Assembly: GCA_004194705.1 (NCBI GenBank)
Contig: SADC01001342.1
Span: forward strand, 203,494 to 267,493
DNA length: 64,000 nt
Direction of reading: 5' to 3'
Source of the DNA: Ditylenchus dipsaci
Taxonomy: Eukaryota > Nematoda > Chromadorea > Rhabditida > Anguinidae
Position 1 is the first letter of the stretch. Each line of letters opens with the position of its first letter. Both the position numbers and the translations under genes were made by a program. This document shows, one piece after another, positions 32,561 to 42,885 of this stretch. Below the pieces are notes generated by a model. That model was not told the DNA's origin, ran no database searches, and saw nothing but the letters and a program-made list of their open reading frames with translations.

Positions 32561-32650
32561 AATTAATTTGAGGGCGTAAATGAGCATTTTGAGGGCGCAA
32601 ATCACCTATAGCCAACTTTTAATCCGTAAATTTTTTTGGAAATGTAAAAA

Positions 32651-35600
32651 ATGGCTGAGAATGGTATGAAGAAGACTTCTATCAACATCAATGCTTCTTT
32701 TTGGACAAATCGACTTGTTTGGCTGCTTTGTGCTTCTGTGATAAGCCTAAAATGTCTGCTTATACGCTCGTATCGCTCCACTGACTTTGAGGTAAGTTAT
32801 TTATGGATAATTATTTCGGCAATCGGACATTTAGCAAAAAAATTGAAATGTTGCTATGGACCAATCAACCGAAAGTCAAATGATCAAATATAATGGCTCA
32901 TTTATAAACGTTGTCGTCCTCGTTGTCGTTGTCGTCGTCGTTGGAATATTTTTTTTATAAAACCCCTTTTTTTCGCCAACGACGACGACAACGACGACCT
33001 ATTTATAAAAGGATAATATTTTTTTTGCCCATAGAATACTCGCTTTTGCCCATAGAATATTTTTTTTGCCCATAGATTGGGTATGCCCATAGAATACTTG
33101 TTTTTGCCCATAGAATACTTGTTTGTGCCCATAGAATTTAAAGGGCCCATAGAATACTCGTTTTTGCGCCTAGAATTCTCGTTTTTGTCTCATAGATTTT
33201 AATGCTTATAGTATTGTATGATAGTATCGTTTGTGGCAGTAGTATCGTTTTTGGCAATAGATTTTGATGTTTATAAAAAAAAAACGAACACATCTCCAGT
33301 CAAACGATTTGAACAAGCTTCTTAACGAGAGACATATCTTTCACCTTTATCATTAATATCTTAATACCATATTTGCTCTATTAACTCCCTATGCTCTAAT
33401 AACCCTCTACCCTTCATTTTTGGACAAGGATTTCAGAGTAAAGACCATTTTGATTAACAATTGCAAGATTTTTTAGGGGTCGAAAAAACTTTGCATGTGA
33501 GGTTAATAGAGGAAATACATATATGTTCCCTGAATCTTCCAACAATCCATGTTCCCATATCAGTATCACATTTAATTTTCTTTGAACCAAAACGACATTT
33601 TACAACGCTCAACAATAACAAGTCTACAACGAAACATTTACCCTTGAGCAGGTCTTCCTCTCTTTCTTTTCTTTCCCAGTATATCAGCCACAGCATGCCT
33701 CGGGAATTGAATGGCTCCTTGCTTCTTCATGATCAGCAGGGGTTGGCCAGACTTGCGGACAATATTTTGCGGATGCGTGTTTCCGGACGTGATTATTGCG
33801 GACAAAGCTTTGCGGATGAGGTTTTGCGCCTAAACTTTTGCGTCCGCAAATCTTGCGGACGCAAGATTTGGGGACGAACATTTGCGGACGAGAACTTGCG
33901 GACCAAGATTTGCGCACGAGAATTCGCGAACTTCATATAAGCATCGCCTAAGTCAGAGATTCGACTAACTTAGTTTTTAATGATGTCATCCTTCACTCCG
34001 GCTTGAGATACCTTCTTTTTTCTGCTCCTTTTCTGCCAAACTTCGGTTTATCCGCAAAATTCGGTCCGCAAATGTTCGTCCGCAAATGTTGCATCCGCAA
34101 AATTTGGTCCGCAAAGTCTCGTCCGCAAATCTTTGTCCGCAATTTTTCGTTCGCAAATGTTGCATCCGCAAAATTTGGTCCGCAAGTGTTGCGTCCGCAA
34201 AATTTTGTCCGCAAGTCTGGCCAACCCATCAGCAGCGCATGTTTGCATACTCTTTTTTTGACCCCTCATAGCAAGTGCACGAATAGTAAATTGGCCAGAG
34301 CAAAGACCGGAGAATCACATAGAAGAGCGACTTTAACTCCTGAAGCAGATTATATGACACCAGATTTAGCGATTCATCGGCAAAGACCCACCAAGTACTA
34401 AACCCAAGGGACGAGATGTAGCCCACCATTGAAAAGATCATAGTGCTGGACGATATCTTGATCAGTCACCTTCTTTGATGGCATCAGGAAAAGGCTTCTG
34501 CTTCCGTAAGTTCGACGACCTTTTTCTCCCAGTAGATAAGCTTCGCGATAAAGAGATTGTGGAATTGATGAAACTGAGGCCACAATCTTGAAAAAATACT
34601 TACGAGCATATCCTGCAGAATCAGTTTCCGGTTTTTTCTTCCTTTACTTTATCGCGAATGACCTGTTTCACTTTGGGAGAGATTACGCCCTGCGCAGTTG
34701 ATTCATGGCTGGAATGCTCCCCACTTGACTCGACAATAATGTCTTGATTGCTACTGGGCCTTCGAATCCTGAGCTTTGCTGGGCAAACACATCCTTTCTT
34801 TCTGGACGCAGCGCAACTCCGACTTTTAATAACATGTTTATGGCAGAGAGATGTCCCTTTGCTGAAAGCATGGATAAGAAACTAAGAATGACAACAAAAG
34901 CTTACAAATTCCACTTGTTTAACAACCAAACGCTATCCGGATTCTTTTCCACTGCAGTAGATGGCTTTCTGCTTCGTCACCACTGAATTTGATCATTTGT
35001 GCGTAAACGAGAGCAGGCTTATCCTTTCTTCGGCCAGACACTCCTTGTAGAGACATAGCTGAATATAGCAACCATATAAGGACATATATAAGCAATTCAA
35101 ATTCTATGGGCAAAAACGAGTATTCTATGGGCAAAAACGAGTATCTATGTGCACTTTAAATTCTATGGGCAAAAACAAGTATTCTATGGGCATACCAAAT
35201 CTATGGCCAAAAAAAATATTCTATGGGCAAAAACGAGTATTCTATGGGCAAAAAGATTTAACACCCTTTATAAAGAATCCAACGCCAACGACAACGACGA
35301 CGCCAAGGACAACGAAATTTTTTATTGAAAAGTAGACAAATTTCGCATTTTTAGTCGAGCTTTCGAGTGAAAACGCGTGGAGAATATAGTTAATCCTTAA
35401 AATTCTGACTTAAAATGCAAAATTTGTCTGATTTGGAAGAAAAATTTTCGTTGTCGTTGGCGTTGTCGTTAAGTTTTTCATAAATAGGTCATTGTTGTCG
35501 TCGTCGTTGGCGTTGTCGTTGGCGTAAAAGTGCCTTTAAGAAACATTTTTTCCAACGACAATGACGACGACAACGACAAAGTTTATAAATGAGCCATAAG

Positions 35601-38600
35601 GAAACACAAAAACAGAATAGCAAAAACTCTAAAAATGTTGTAAAAGGCCCTATGCCGGATTCGAACATAAGATGTAAGGCCTTTTCTCCGATGAGCGCAG
35701 ATTTTTATGTTTTTTATGACGGAACTGTCTTTTTTCTTCTACTCAAAAATTACGCGTTTAGTGTCATCGTGTAGGTAAGATTCAGGGTTACCAATGGGGC
35801 TATTAAAAGAGAAGTTGTGTAATTTTGTCCTTTTGTTATTACTATCTAGACCCCTCGGAAAACTGTCAATTGAGTGTTTGGGCTTAAACAAAAGCCTGCG
35901 ATGTGCTGAGTACGATAGCATCAAATTCAGTCCACTTTTCTATGAATTTCGCCGAGCTGTGGCCTCCCGAAGTTTGACACTCAGAAAAACTAGTACATTT
36001 CTCAAAACAATTTATGCTTACCAGGGCTAGCAACCTTTAAAAGCCTTTTTGGTCTTACTTCCCACCGTTTTTTCGGAAATTTTAGTCTGAAAGGGTCAAT
36101 TTTTTCAAACTTTTAAAAACATAAATATTTCAGGTTCATCGAAATTGGATGGCCATTACACACCATTTACCTTTATCACAATGGTACTATTCTAATGGTA
36201 TCTCCATATTTTGTCCTTGTTGAAAATTTTAATCCAATGATTTTCAGTTTCTGAATGGACACTTGATTACCCTCCCTTTTTTGCCTACTTCGAGAAGTTG
36301 CTGTCGGTCCTTGCCAATTATTGGGATCCAGCCATGTTAGCCTTGCAGCAAGACCCGTACTTTTCCAAGAATACCCTTTACTTCCAAAGAGGATCGGTTA
36401 TTGCCGTGGACTGTATTTATGTAATTCCCATTTTTTGGTTTTGTTTGATTATTATTATTGTTTTTCAGGCATTATCCTCAATTGCCCTAGCCAACAATAT
36501 TGGTGAGTCAATAGAATGGATGAAAGAGAAAACTTACTTGAAATATCGCCTTAAATTTGGACTTTTATGCGTGCTGCTGTGCAATTCAGGCCTAATCCTG
36601 CTGGATAATGTTCATTTCCAGTACAACTCTTTTCTATATTCTTTTCTTTTCTTGTGCATAGTTGCAATTCTGGCTGGACGATTGTTGACTGTGAGTGTCT
36701 TTTTAGAAATTCAGATCAATATTAGTGCAGGGTGAGAATTACACGTTCTGTACGTACAAAGTAGCCCTAAAAACGGCGACCACTTAATTTTTTTTAAAGA
36801 CCATACTTGTTGATGCAAATGAGAATTTGACAAATTCAAATGCGCGCGGGACACTTCTCTTTCGTCTCGCAATCTACTCTTTGGAGTTATTTCGAGCGAC
36901 TCAAAAGAGTAGAGTGCGAGACGAAAGAGAATTGTCCCCGCGCATTTGAATTTGTCAAATTCTCATTTTCATCAACAAGTATGGTCCTTTAACGATTTTT
37001 TTCGCCACCATGGCCGATTTTCGATCTTTTTCTGATAAGCCTCACAAAATAACATGATAAAAGGAAAAATCCCAAACTTTCAAAAAATTTTGCAAAAAAA
37101 ATTCCATGCACCTATTTTCAGTCAAAACTCGATGTAATAACCTCGAAAAAGGTCTTTTTCTCAGTCAGCTGGATCCGACACTTTGAAAAATTTTTTTCAC
37201 TATTCTATTTTGACAGTCTGGTCTTAAAAATCACAAGGAACTCCAATCTTCTAAAAAATCTAAAAAAGAGCATATGAAGTTTTGACTGTAGGAAGGCGTT
37301 TGAACAGGAAATTTGGACCACTAGATTGTCTAAAGAAAAACTACTTAAAGTAAAACTAGTATAACTACTAAAACTACCGAACAAAACTTACCCAAACCTT
37401 CTGGTTGATTTTCAGGCAGCTTTTCTATTTGGTGTGCTGCTCAACTTCAAACACATTTACTTGTATTACGTGCCTGCTTTTGTGTTCTACTACCTCCAAT
37501 TCTACTTGTGGCCAGTCAACCTGGCTGCTCTACCCAAACGAGTAACATGCCTCGCCTGTGTTCTAGCAACACCACTCCTTTGTGCCTTTGGCCCATTTAT
37601 ATATACAGGTTGACCATAACTATTTGGGCAAGTGTTTATATCATGATTCAGGTGGCATGGATGGATTTCAGCAGATGTTGTCACGACTATTCCCCTTTCA
37701 ACGAGGGTATACATATTTACTGCTTTGCGCTTTTGTACGATCAATGAAAAATCGGGTTTCAAAACTGGGTTTTCTCGCAAAATTTCTGTCCGGTCCTACG
37801 GGACTGGGTTTTGAGCAGGGCGTAATCAGCAGTAAGCCAAAAAGGGGCCAGTAAATCCCATTTCCCCAGAAACCTACAACTATTTCCCTGGTCACACTCT
37901 TTGGTCTTGATCACCGGTTCACACTTATTTCCGCCAAAATCATTTCCGCCAACTCATTTCCGCCAACTTATTTCCGCCAAACTCATTTCCGCCAACCTTA
38001 TTTCCGCCAAACTCATTTCCGCCAACCTTATTTCCGCCAACCTCATTTCCGCCAGTTTTGGCCACTTCAAGTTAGTTACCAATTTTAACCCAAAATTTTA
38101 AGTACAAATTTTCCTGAAATTTTGCTGTTTCTGTTACGAACTCATTTCCAAGCTTTTCTGTGTGGCATTTTTGTACTCCACAGCAGTGTTGGGCACTCGT
38201 ACTTTGCTCGTACTTGATATTTTGCATTTTTGGTTTGCAATTTTGTTTTTTTGTCTAAAACTTTTTTTATGTGCGGCTTCAGGACATTCACAGCTACCAT
38301 TTTGCAAAAAAAATAAACTGGTTTCAAGATTAAAAAACGTAAATTATCATCATTTGAAAGGCAAGTACGAGTGCTCGTACTTGTGCTCGTACTTGCCTTT
38401 AAAATGCTGATATCTTACGTTTCTTAATCTTGAAACCAGTATTTTTTTTTGTGAAATGGTAGCTGTGAATGTCCTGTAGCCGCCTATCAAAAAAATCAAA
38501 AAAAAAAATACAAAATATCAAGTACGAGCAAAGTACGAGTTCCCAACACTGCTCCCCAGCAGGGTTGGCAGAGTGTAACTTTTTCGGCCTCATTATAGTT

Positions 38601-41600
38601 TCTAAAAGCCACACCCCAGCTAACCGTGTTTCACAGTGATTTAATATAAAACAGCTTTGCATCTGTATTTCGGTAAACTTTATTCTGTTAAAATAAATCA
38701 ACTTTCCATAACACGCAAAAGTTAGCAATAACAGGCAAAATCAGTTAAAATCTATGACAATTTTTTTACCACCTTAGCCTTACCACCACAGATTCGAACG
38801 CAACGCCAGTTTTGAATTGTCTTTGCCAAATTTGCATAGCCCTTACGCATTTCATAACCGTTGCACATCACAAGCGGCTTCCCCTTACTCGTTTTGCTGA
38901 TCGATGCCATTTTCTACAATAAATTTACATACCAAAAAAATATAGCTATGAAAAGCAGCAACGCAAACAAAGGAGTACACAAATGAGAAAAATGAGAATT
39001 TGATAATCCAAAAACTGTTATCTTAAGGTTTTCATAAAAAGTGGCGGAAATGAGGTTGGCGGAAATAAGGTTGGCGGAAATGAGGTTGGCGGAAATAAGG
39101 TTGGCGGAAATGAGTTTGGCGGAAATAAGTTGGCGGAAATGAGTTGGCGGAAATGATTTTGGCGGAAATAAGTGTGAACCTTGATCACCGTCAACTTTTT
39201 TGAACTTATTTTGCGGTCAAAGATGATGTTTTATATTGCTATTTTGGGGTTTTTTATATTAAAATATAGCTCAAGATCAAAGCTTTCTTGTATATCAAAA
39301 ATATTTTGAAAAATGTATATGATGGTACAACAGTTGTCCGTGTCATGGTCAGTGTATATATTTTTTTTCTTTTTTTTTTCTTCCTCGAGGTGCATCGACC
39401 GTGACATTGACCGGCTTACAACTAAATCAAGTGTAAAGCTACGCGTAAAATGTGTGGCTGCAGTGTGTGTCTGCATCTTTGGCGGCAATGAGTGCATACA
39501 ATGTGAAATCACACGCTACAGTCACACACCACACTCTGCAGGCACACGCTACAGCCACACTCTGCGTACAATTAAAAGCACTTGATTTTTATTGGGAGAA
39601 TTTATACTTAGTTTCCCAATCATTGCTCAGCAACATACTATGTCATACTTTTCGGTGTTTGAAGACCGAAAAGTATGACATAGTATGTTGCTGAGCAATG
39701 ATTGGGAAACTAAGTATAAATTCTCCCATTAGCATTTTTATTTACCATAGCGTTTTATGAAAATTAAGAAAAAAACCTTTGACAACACTTCAAAACAACT
39801 GCGAAAATTAAAATAAGACAAAAAGATGGAAAAAAATATGAACAGCGAACGATTGCGCAAATTCACATTGCGCAAAGTTCAAATTGCGCAAATGCAGATT
39901 CCGCAAAAGCAAATTGTAAAAAATCCTGATAACGCTAAAGGTTGCTGGGACCAATGTTGGGCATACATTTTTGAAACGAGGCCTAGAATTTAATTTTAGG
40001 TGTAGTGTTATTAGAAACTCAGTAAAAAAATTCGTACGTAAATCTAATGATTAGGTAAAAAAAATTGAATCGGCGGGGGACTACCAGACCACCGTGAGCA
40101 TGGTCCTTCAAATCGCTTCACAATACTCAATTTTGGTAATATGGTTGGGCTAATGGCAGGCCCTTTGAGATGGCTTGGACATATTCCATGACCCAGTGCT
40201 AGTTAATTCCCAAAGATGCCGAATTATCTAGGGTCGACTGTATTGCAATTAAATTTTTTTTAACAAAATCCTAATAAAGTTTTCTTCCAATTTTGCAGCC
40301 TAACTCACGCCTATTGGGCCCCTAACTTCTGGTCGCTCTACAATTTTATTGACTTTTTGCTCTATCAAGTGTCAGTGTTGGCAGATAGAGTGGGCAGGTT
40401 GGATTGCAATCCAAATTACATGAAATGTCCTCTGCAACCACCTATGTACACTCAAGGTCTTGTGATGGTTTGTCATTTTGCCCTGGAATTTCGAGTTAAT
40501 ATTGCGTTAACTATAGGAATATGACCACTCTGTGCTGCCCAACATCACTCCATCCATCAGTTTGTTGCTTGTGCTCATCTCAATTGTGTCAGTAGCCATT
40601 CAAATCTTGTTTTTCAAAAAGAATGGCAAAAGTAGAGGGGAATCATTTATGGTTGCAATCGCTTTGAGTGCCTATGCATTCTTCTTGTTTGGATGGCATG
40701 TGCATGAAAAAGCTTCTTTGATGATACTCCTTCCAGTCACTTTGCTCGTCTTTCAGGTATATGGGATAGTGTAGTAATAAATAGATATCAAGAAGAAGAG
40801 GTGGACTAATTACTTTAATAAGCACTTTTTCGATAGTTTAGTATGTAGAATGCTGGTATCATAAGAATGCTGGTACCATAAATTTTTTGAGTTCAGGCTG
40901 GGTATGAAATATGAGTTTTATCAAGTCGTATATCCTCTTAAAATAAGCTTATTTTTGAGTTTATTGTAGGAGCAGAATACGATTTTGCAGTGCTCTCGAC
41001 TATTTTTTGTTTTCTTAAAGGGGCATACCAGCGCATTACATGGGGAAAAGGCAGGTACCAGCGGTTCTTTTCTTTACCACTATTTTTTTACATGCGTTCT
41101 CATCTAGATTTTTTAAGTTTTTTGTCTAGTTTTTAAACGCAGTATAAGGTCATCTATAGGGTTGTTAAGCGAAAAGCCGAAAAGCCGAAAAAATTTCGTC
41201 TAAAATAGCATTTTTATCTATGTTGAGATCAATTTTTTTTCGTAAAGTCTCACATTAAAAGATAGCCCGAAATATCAGCTTTCCAATGACACCAAAATTG
41301 CGTTAAGGTCATATAAAAATCATGGATATTTATTTAGAAACATTTTCGGCTTGAAAAGCCGAAAGTTTTTTTATTTTCGGCTTTTCAAGCCGAAAATGTT
41401 TCTAAATAAATATCCATGATTTTTATATGACCTTAACGCAATTTTGGTGTCATTGGAAAGCTGATATTTCGGGCTATCTTTTAATGTGAGACTTTACGAA
41501 AAAAAATTGATCTCAACATAGATAAAAATGCTATTTTAGACGAAATTTTTTCGGCTTTTCGGCTTTTCGCTTAACAACCCTAGTCATCTATGTCAGATTT

Positions 41601-42606
41601 GATGCGAAACAAATCAAAAATAGGATGATTCGAAAAAATCCTGGTCACCAAATTTCCCGCGGATTTTTTGGATTCTGCCCTTTTTATTCGGCGTCTTTAT
41701 TTAATCTCAAAAAAATTCTCTAAATTTAGAAAATTTCAGAGAATTATATAACGCTAGAATAGTGCTACATCAAATAGTACTATTCGCCGCCAACTCAAAT
41801 ATTAAAAATGTTGATGCATGAGAAATGGTATGGTCCGAGTTTCGACCGTCTCGCTGCTTCACTAAAAAAGCCTAGCCTGGTAGGGTGTTGACCCGGGCCG
41901 GAGCGTGCCCAGCCTGGGATACGCTTAAAAACCATGGCACTTTATTTGAGTTCTACCGAGATATTGACCCCTGATTTCTCACGAAATACAGATACTTTAA
42001 GTTGAGGGGGCAGCTTAAATAAAGAAAATACAATTCTTTCAACATAGTAAAGGAATTTTTTTTTAATTTGTCAACCATTCAGGACCTCAAATACCTTGCC
42101 TGTTTCACACCCCTATGCCTTGGTTCTCTATTCTCCATCCTACCTTTATTCTTTAGTCCTCTAGAAGATCTGGTCAAATACTGCCTAACCGGTGGATATA
42201 TAGCTCTTGTAGCTATTGTCTTGTTCTACATTTTCGGGCTTGAGTGCAGCAAAACACTGGGCAAAGACACTAGATTATTGAAAATATTGATGGCCGTTGA
42301 ACTGTACAAATGTTTTATTCACAAGGTATCTTACATGCATTGAAGGCGCCACTTCATGCCATTAACTTATAGCTTGTGTTCGGCCAGGCTTTGCCCTTCC
42401 TACCTCTGATGAGTGTGTCAGTGGTGTGTGCCTACTCCATTTGTCTGTCCTATAGCCGACTATTGGTGGTTGTGTTTGGTGAACAGCGGAGTATTAGAAG
42501 AGCCATGCGACAGTGTCTTCAAATGGAGGTGGTCAATTTCGACTTTATGCCAATGATTTTATTTTTGAAAAAATTCGAATGGAAGTGGGAGAATCGAAGT
42601 GTATAA
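32651..42606 (+). CDS. ALG8: Dolichyl-P-Glc:Glc1Man9GlcNAc2-PP-dolichol alpha-1,3-glucosyltransferase
   Basis: ER-membrane glucosyltransferase (GT57, ALG6/ALG8 family) that adds the second glucose to the lipid-linked oligosaccharide for N-glycosylation. Exons: 32651-32791, 36134-36197, 36248-36420, 36469-36690, 37416-37608, 37652-37706, 40299-40467, 40517-40756, 42083-42325 and 42373-42606, total 578 codons with stop. Diagnostic segments: SYRSTDFE joined to [73 protein letters not shown] joined to [15 protein letters not shown], and [18 protein letters not shown]. Many hydrophobic segments, as expected for a polytopic protein. The [17 protein letters not shown] motif favours ALG8 over ALG6. 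No frame breaks. Large introns are due to transposons (32792-36133, 37707-40298, 40757-42082). It shares its upstream region with divergent RCCD1. Confidence 0.93.
33010..35266. mobile_element. Foldback-type element with 'gcccatagaatactcgttttt' inverted arrays
   Basis: 8-bp duplication TTTATAAA at 33002-33009 and 35267-35274. Arrays 'gcccatagaatactcgtttt' (33027-33185) and the inverse 'aaaacgagtattctatgggc' (35100-35252). The interior (34240-35080) has minus-strand frames such as [20 protein letters not shown] and [20 protein letters not shown], which may be the decayed transposase; I do not recognise the family. Nested element 33740-34227. Sits inside ALG8 intron 1. Confidence 0.75.
33740..34227. 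mobile_element. Foldback-type element with 'tttgcggac' inverted arrays
   Basis: 8-bp duplication ATCAGCAG at 33732-33739 and 34228-34235. Ends GGGTTGGCCAGACTTGCGGA and its inverse TCCGCAAGTCTGGCCAACCC. Arrays 'ttgcggacgaNNa' at 33755-33925 and 'tcgtccgcaaatNtt' at 34045-34215, with only about 110 bp between. The cleanest small example of the architecture. Confidence 0.9.
36798..36988. mobile_element. TTAA-flanked palindromic MITE in ALG8 intron
   Basis: TTAA at 36794-36797 and 36989-36992. Arms 'agaccatacttgttgatgca' and 'atcaacaagtatggtcct'. Inner 'ctctttcgtctcgcaatcta' is mirrored by 'gtgcgagacgaaagagaatt'. Homologous along its length to 13695-13888. Confidence 0.85.
38184..38551. mobile_element. 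Nested hAT MITE
   Basis: Ends CAGTGTTGGGCACTCGTACT and AGTACGAGTTCCCAACACTG. Flanks CTCCACAG (38176-38183) and CTCCCCAG (38552-38559) agree at 7 of 8. Long hairpin with inner 'gtacgagtgctcgtacttgt'. Right after it, 'cagggttggcagagtgtaac' may start another hAT-like end. Confidence 0.8.
38752..38910 (-). CDS. 52-aa FLYWCH-type zinc-finger fragment in a transposon
   Basis: Minus-strand frame starting [20 protein letters not shown] and including [21 protein letters not shown]. The Trp-Arg-Cys and spaced Cys fit the first half of a FLYWCH finger (L..GY.Y.......WRC....C); the His pair is not in the exon. It is probably the first exon of a transposase whose rest was deleted, since it lies in the nonautonomous element 37916-39180. 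Whether it is expressed is unknown. Confidence 0.6.
   Translation of the reverse strand: MASISKTSKGKPLVMCNGYEMRKGYANLAKTIQNWRCVRICGGKAKVVKKLS
39190..40290. other. ALG8 intron sequence with hairpin and short arrays
   Basis: 39475-39565 has repeated 'cacacgctacagNcacac'. 39594-39727 is a near-perfect hairpin (arms 'gggagaatttatacttagtt'). 39850-39915 is an array of 'cgcaaattcacattg' type units. 39965-40080 is inverted relative to 43980-44070 ('aaggcctagaatttNatttta'). No gene. Confidence 0.55.
39594..39727. repeat. 134-bp near-perfect hairpin
   Basis: Arm 'gggagaatttatacttagtt' through 'gtcatacttttcggt', mirrored by 'accgaaaagtatgac' through 'aactaagtataaattctccc', with a loop of about 10 bases ('gtttgaag'). 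Confidence 0.85.
41157..41582. mobile_element. 426-bp near-perfect palindromic hAT-like MITE
   Basis: 8-bp duplication GTCATCTA at 41149-41156 and 41583-41590. Ends TAGGGTTGTTAAGCGAAAAG and the inverse CTTTTCGCTTAACAACCCTA. The two ~205-bp arms look nearly identical to the centre ('gaaagtttttttattttc', near 41370). It must be young or gene-converted. In an ALG8 intron. Confidence 0.9.
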
Positions 42607-42885
42607 ATTGGCCGACCGCAGAGACCTGGGTAGCTGAAACTCGCATATATATGTATATACTATCTAAGGGTAGTGTTCACTACAGTCGTCTCTCCAATCG
42701 GCACTACTGGGGCCTGTGGTTAGACTGTAGTTAACCAGTCTGTAGTTAATTTTTTGCGTAGGCTAAAATTAAAAATTGGGTATGCTGAAAATTTTCCATA
42801 TTTGATTTGCCAACTTTAAAAGCCAGACTTTTTTGCTCAATCTTCCTTTTTTATTGTGATCATGTTTCAATATTAACATTTTCAG

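Larger units (their letters stand above)
28946..32613. mobile_element. 3.7-kb foldback-type element between RCCD1 and ALG8
   Basis: Perfect 9-bp duplication AACTTTTAA at 28937-28945 and 32614-32622. Ends GGCTAAAATTCATTTGCGCC and GGCTATAGGTGATTTGCGCC (inverse). Arrays of 'tttgcgccctcaaaatgc'/'tttacgccctcaaatt' are at 28960-29010 and inverted at 32547-32602. It fills the whole promoter-side gap between the two divergent genes. Nested: 29102-29807, 30245-31710, 32221-32560 and 'gctgaattgtcaaaa' arrays (31965-32195). Confidence 0.85.
32895..35595. mobile_element. Palindromic element with 'gttgtcgtc' arrays in ALG8 intron 1
   Basis: Ends 'ggctcatttataaacgttgt' and 'gacaaagtttataaatgagc'. Inner runs 'cgttgtcgttgtcgtcgtcg' (32915-32942), the inverse 'caacgacgacgacaacgacg' (32977-32997) and more at 35280-35580. 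Interrupted by 33010-35266. Target duplication unclear. Confidence 0.65.
37916..39180. mobile_element. Foldback-type MULE derivative with 'catttccgccaac' arrays
   Basis: Perfect 9-bp duplication TTGATCACC at 37907-37915 and 39181-39189. Ends GGTTCACACTTATTTCCGCC, exactly inverted at the right. Arrays of 'ctcatttccgccaac' (37925-38057) and the inverse 'ttggcggaaatgag' (39043-39170). Carries a lone FLYWCH-like finger reading frame (38752-38910, minus) and a nested hAT MITE (38184-38551). Lies in an ALG8 intron. Confidence 0.9.

Noticed and set aside
33027..33185. CRISPR-like regularly spaced repeats (also 15419, 37925, 49222)
   Set aside because: Units are contiguous with no unique spacers, occur as facing pairs, and the genome is eukaryotic.
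34398..35134. Minus-strand gene inside ALG8 intron 1
   Set aside because: Frames look coding-like in places but lie wholly inside the element 33010-35266; probably a decayed transposase and not assignable to a family.
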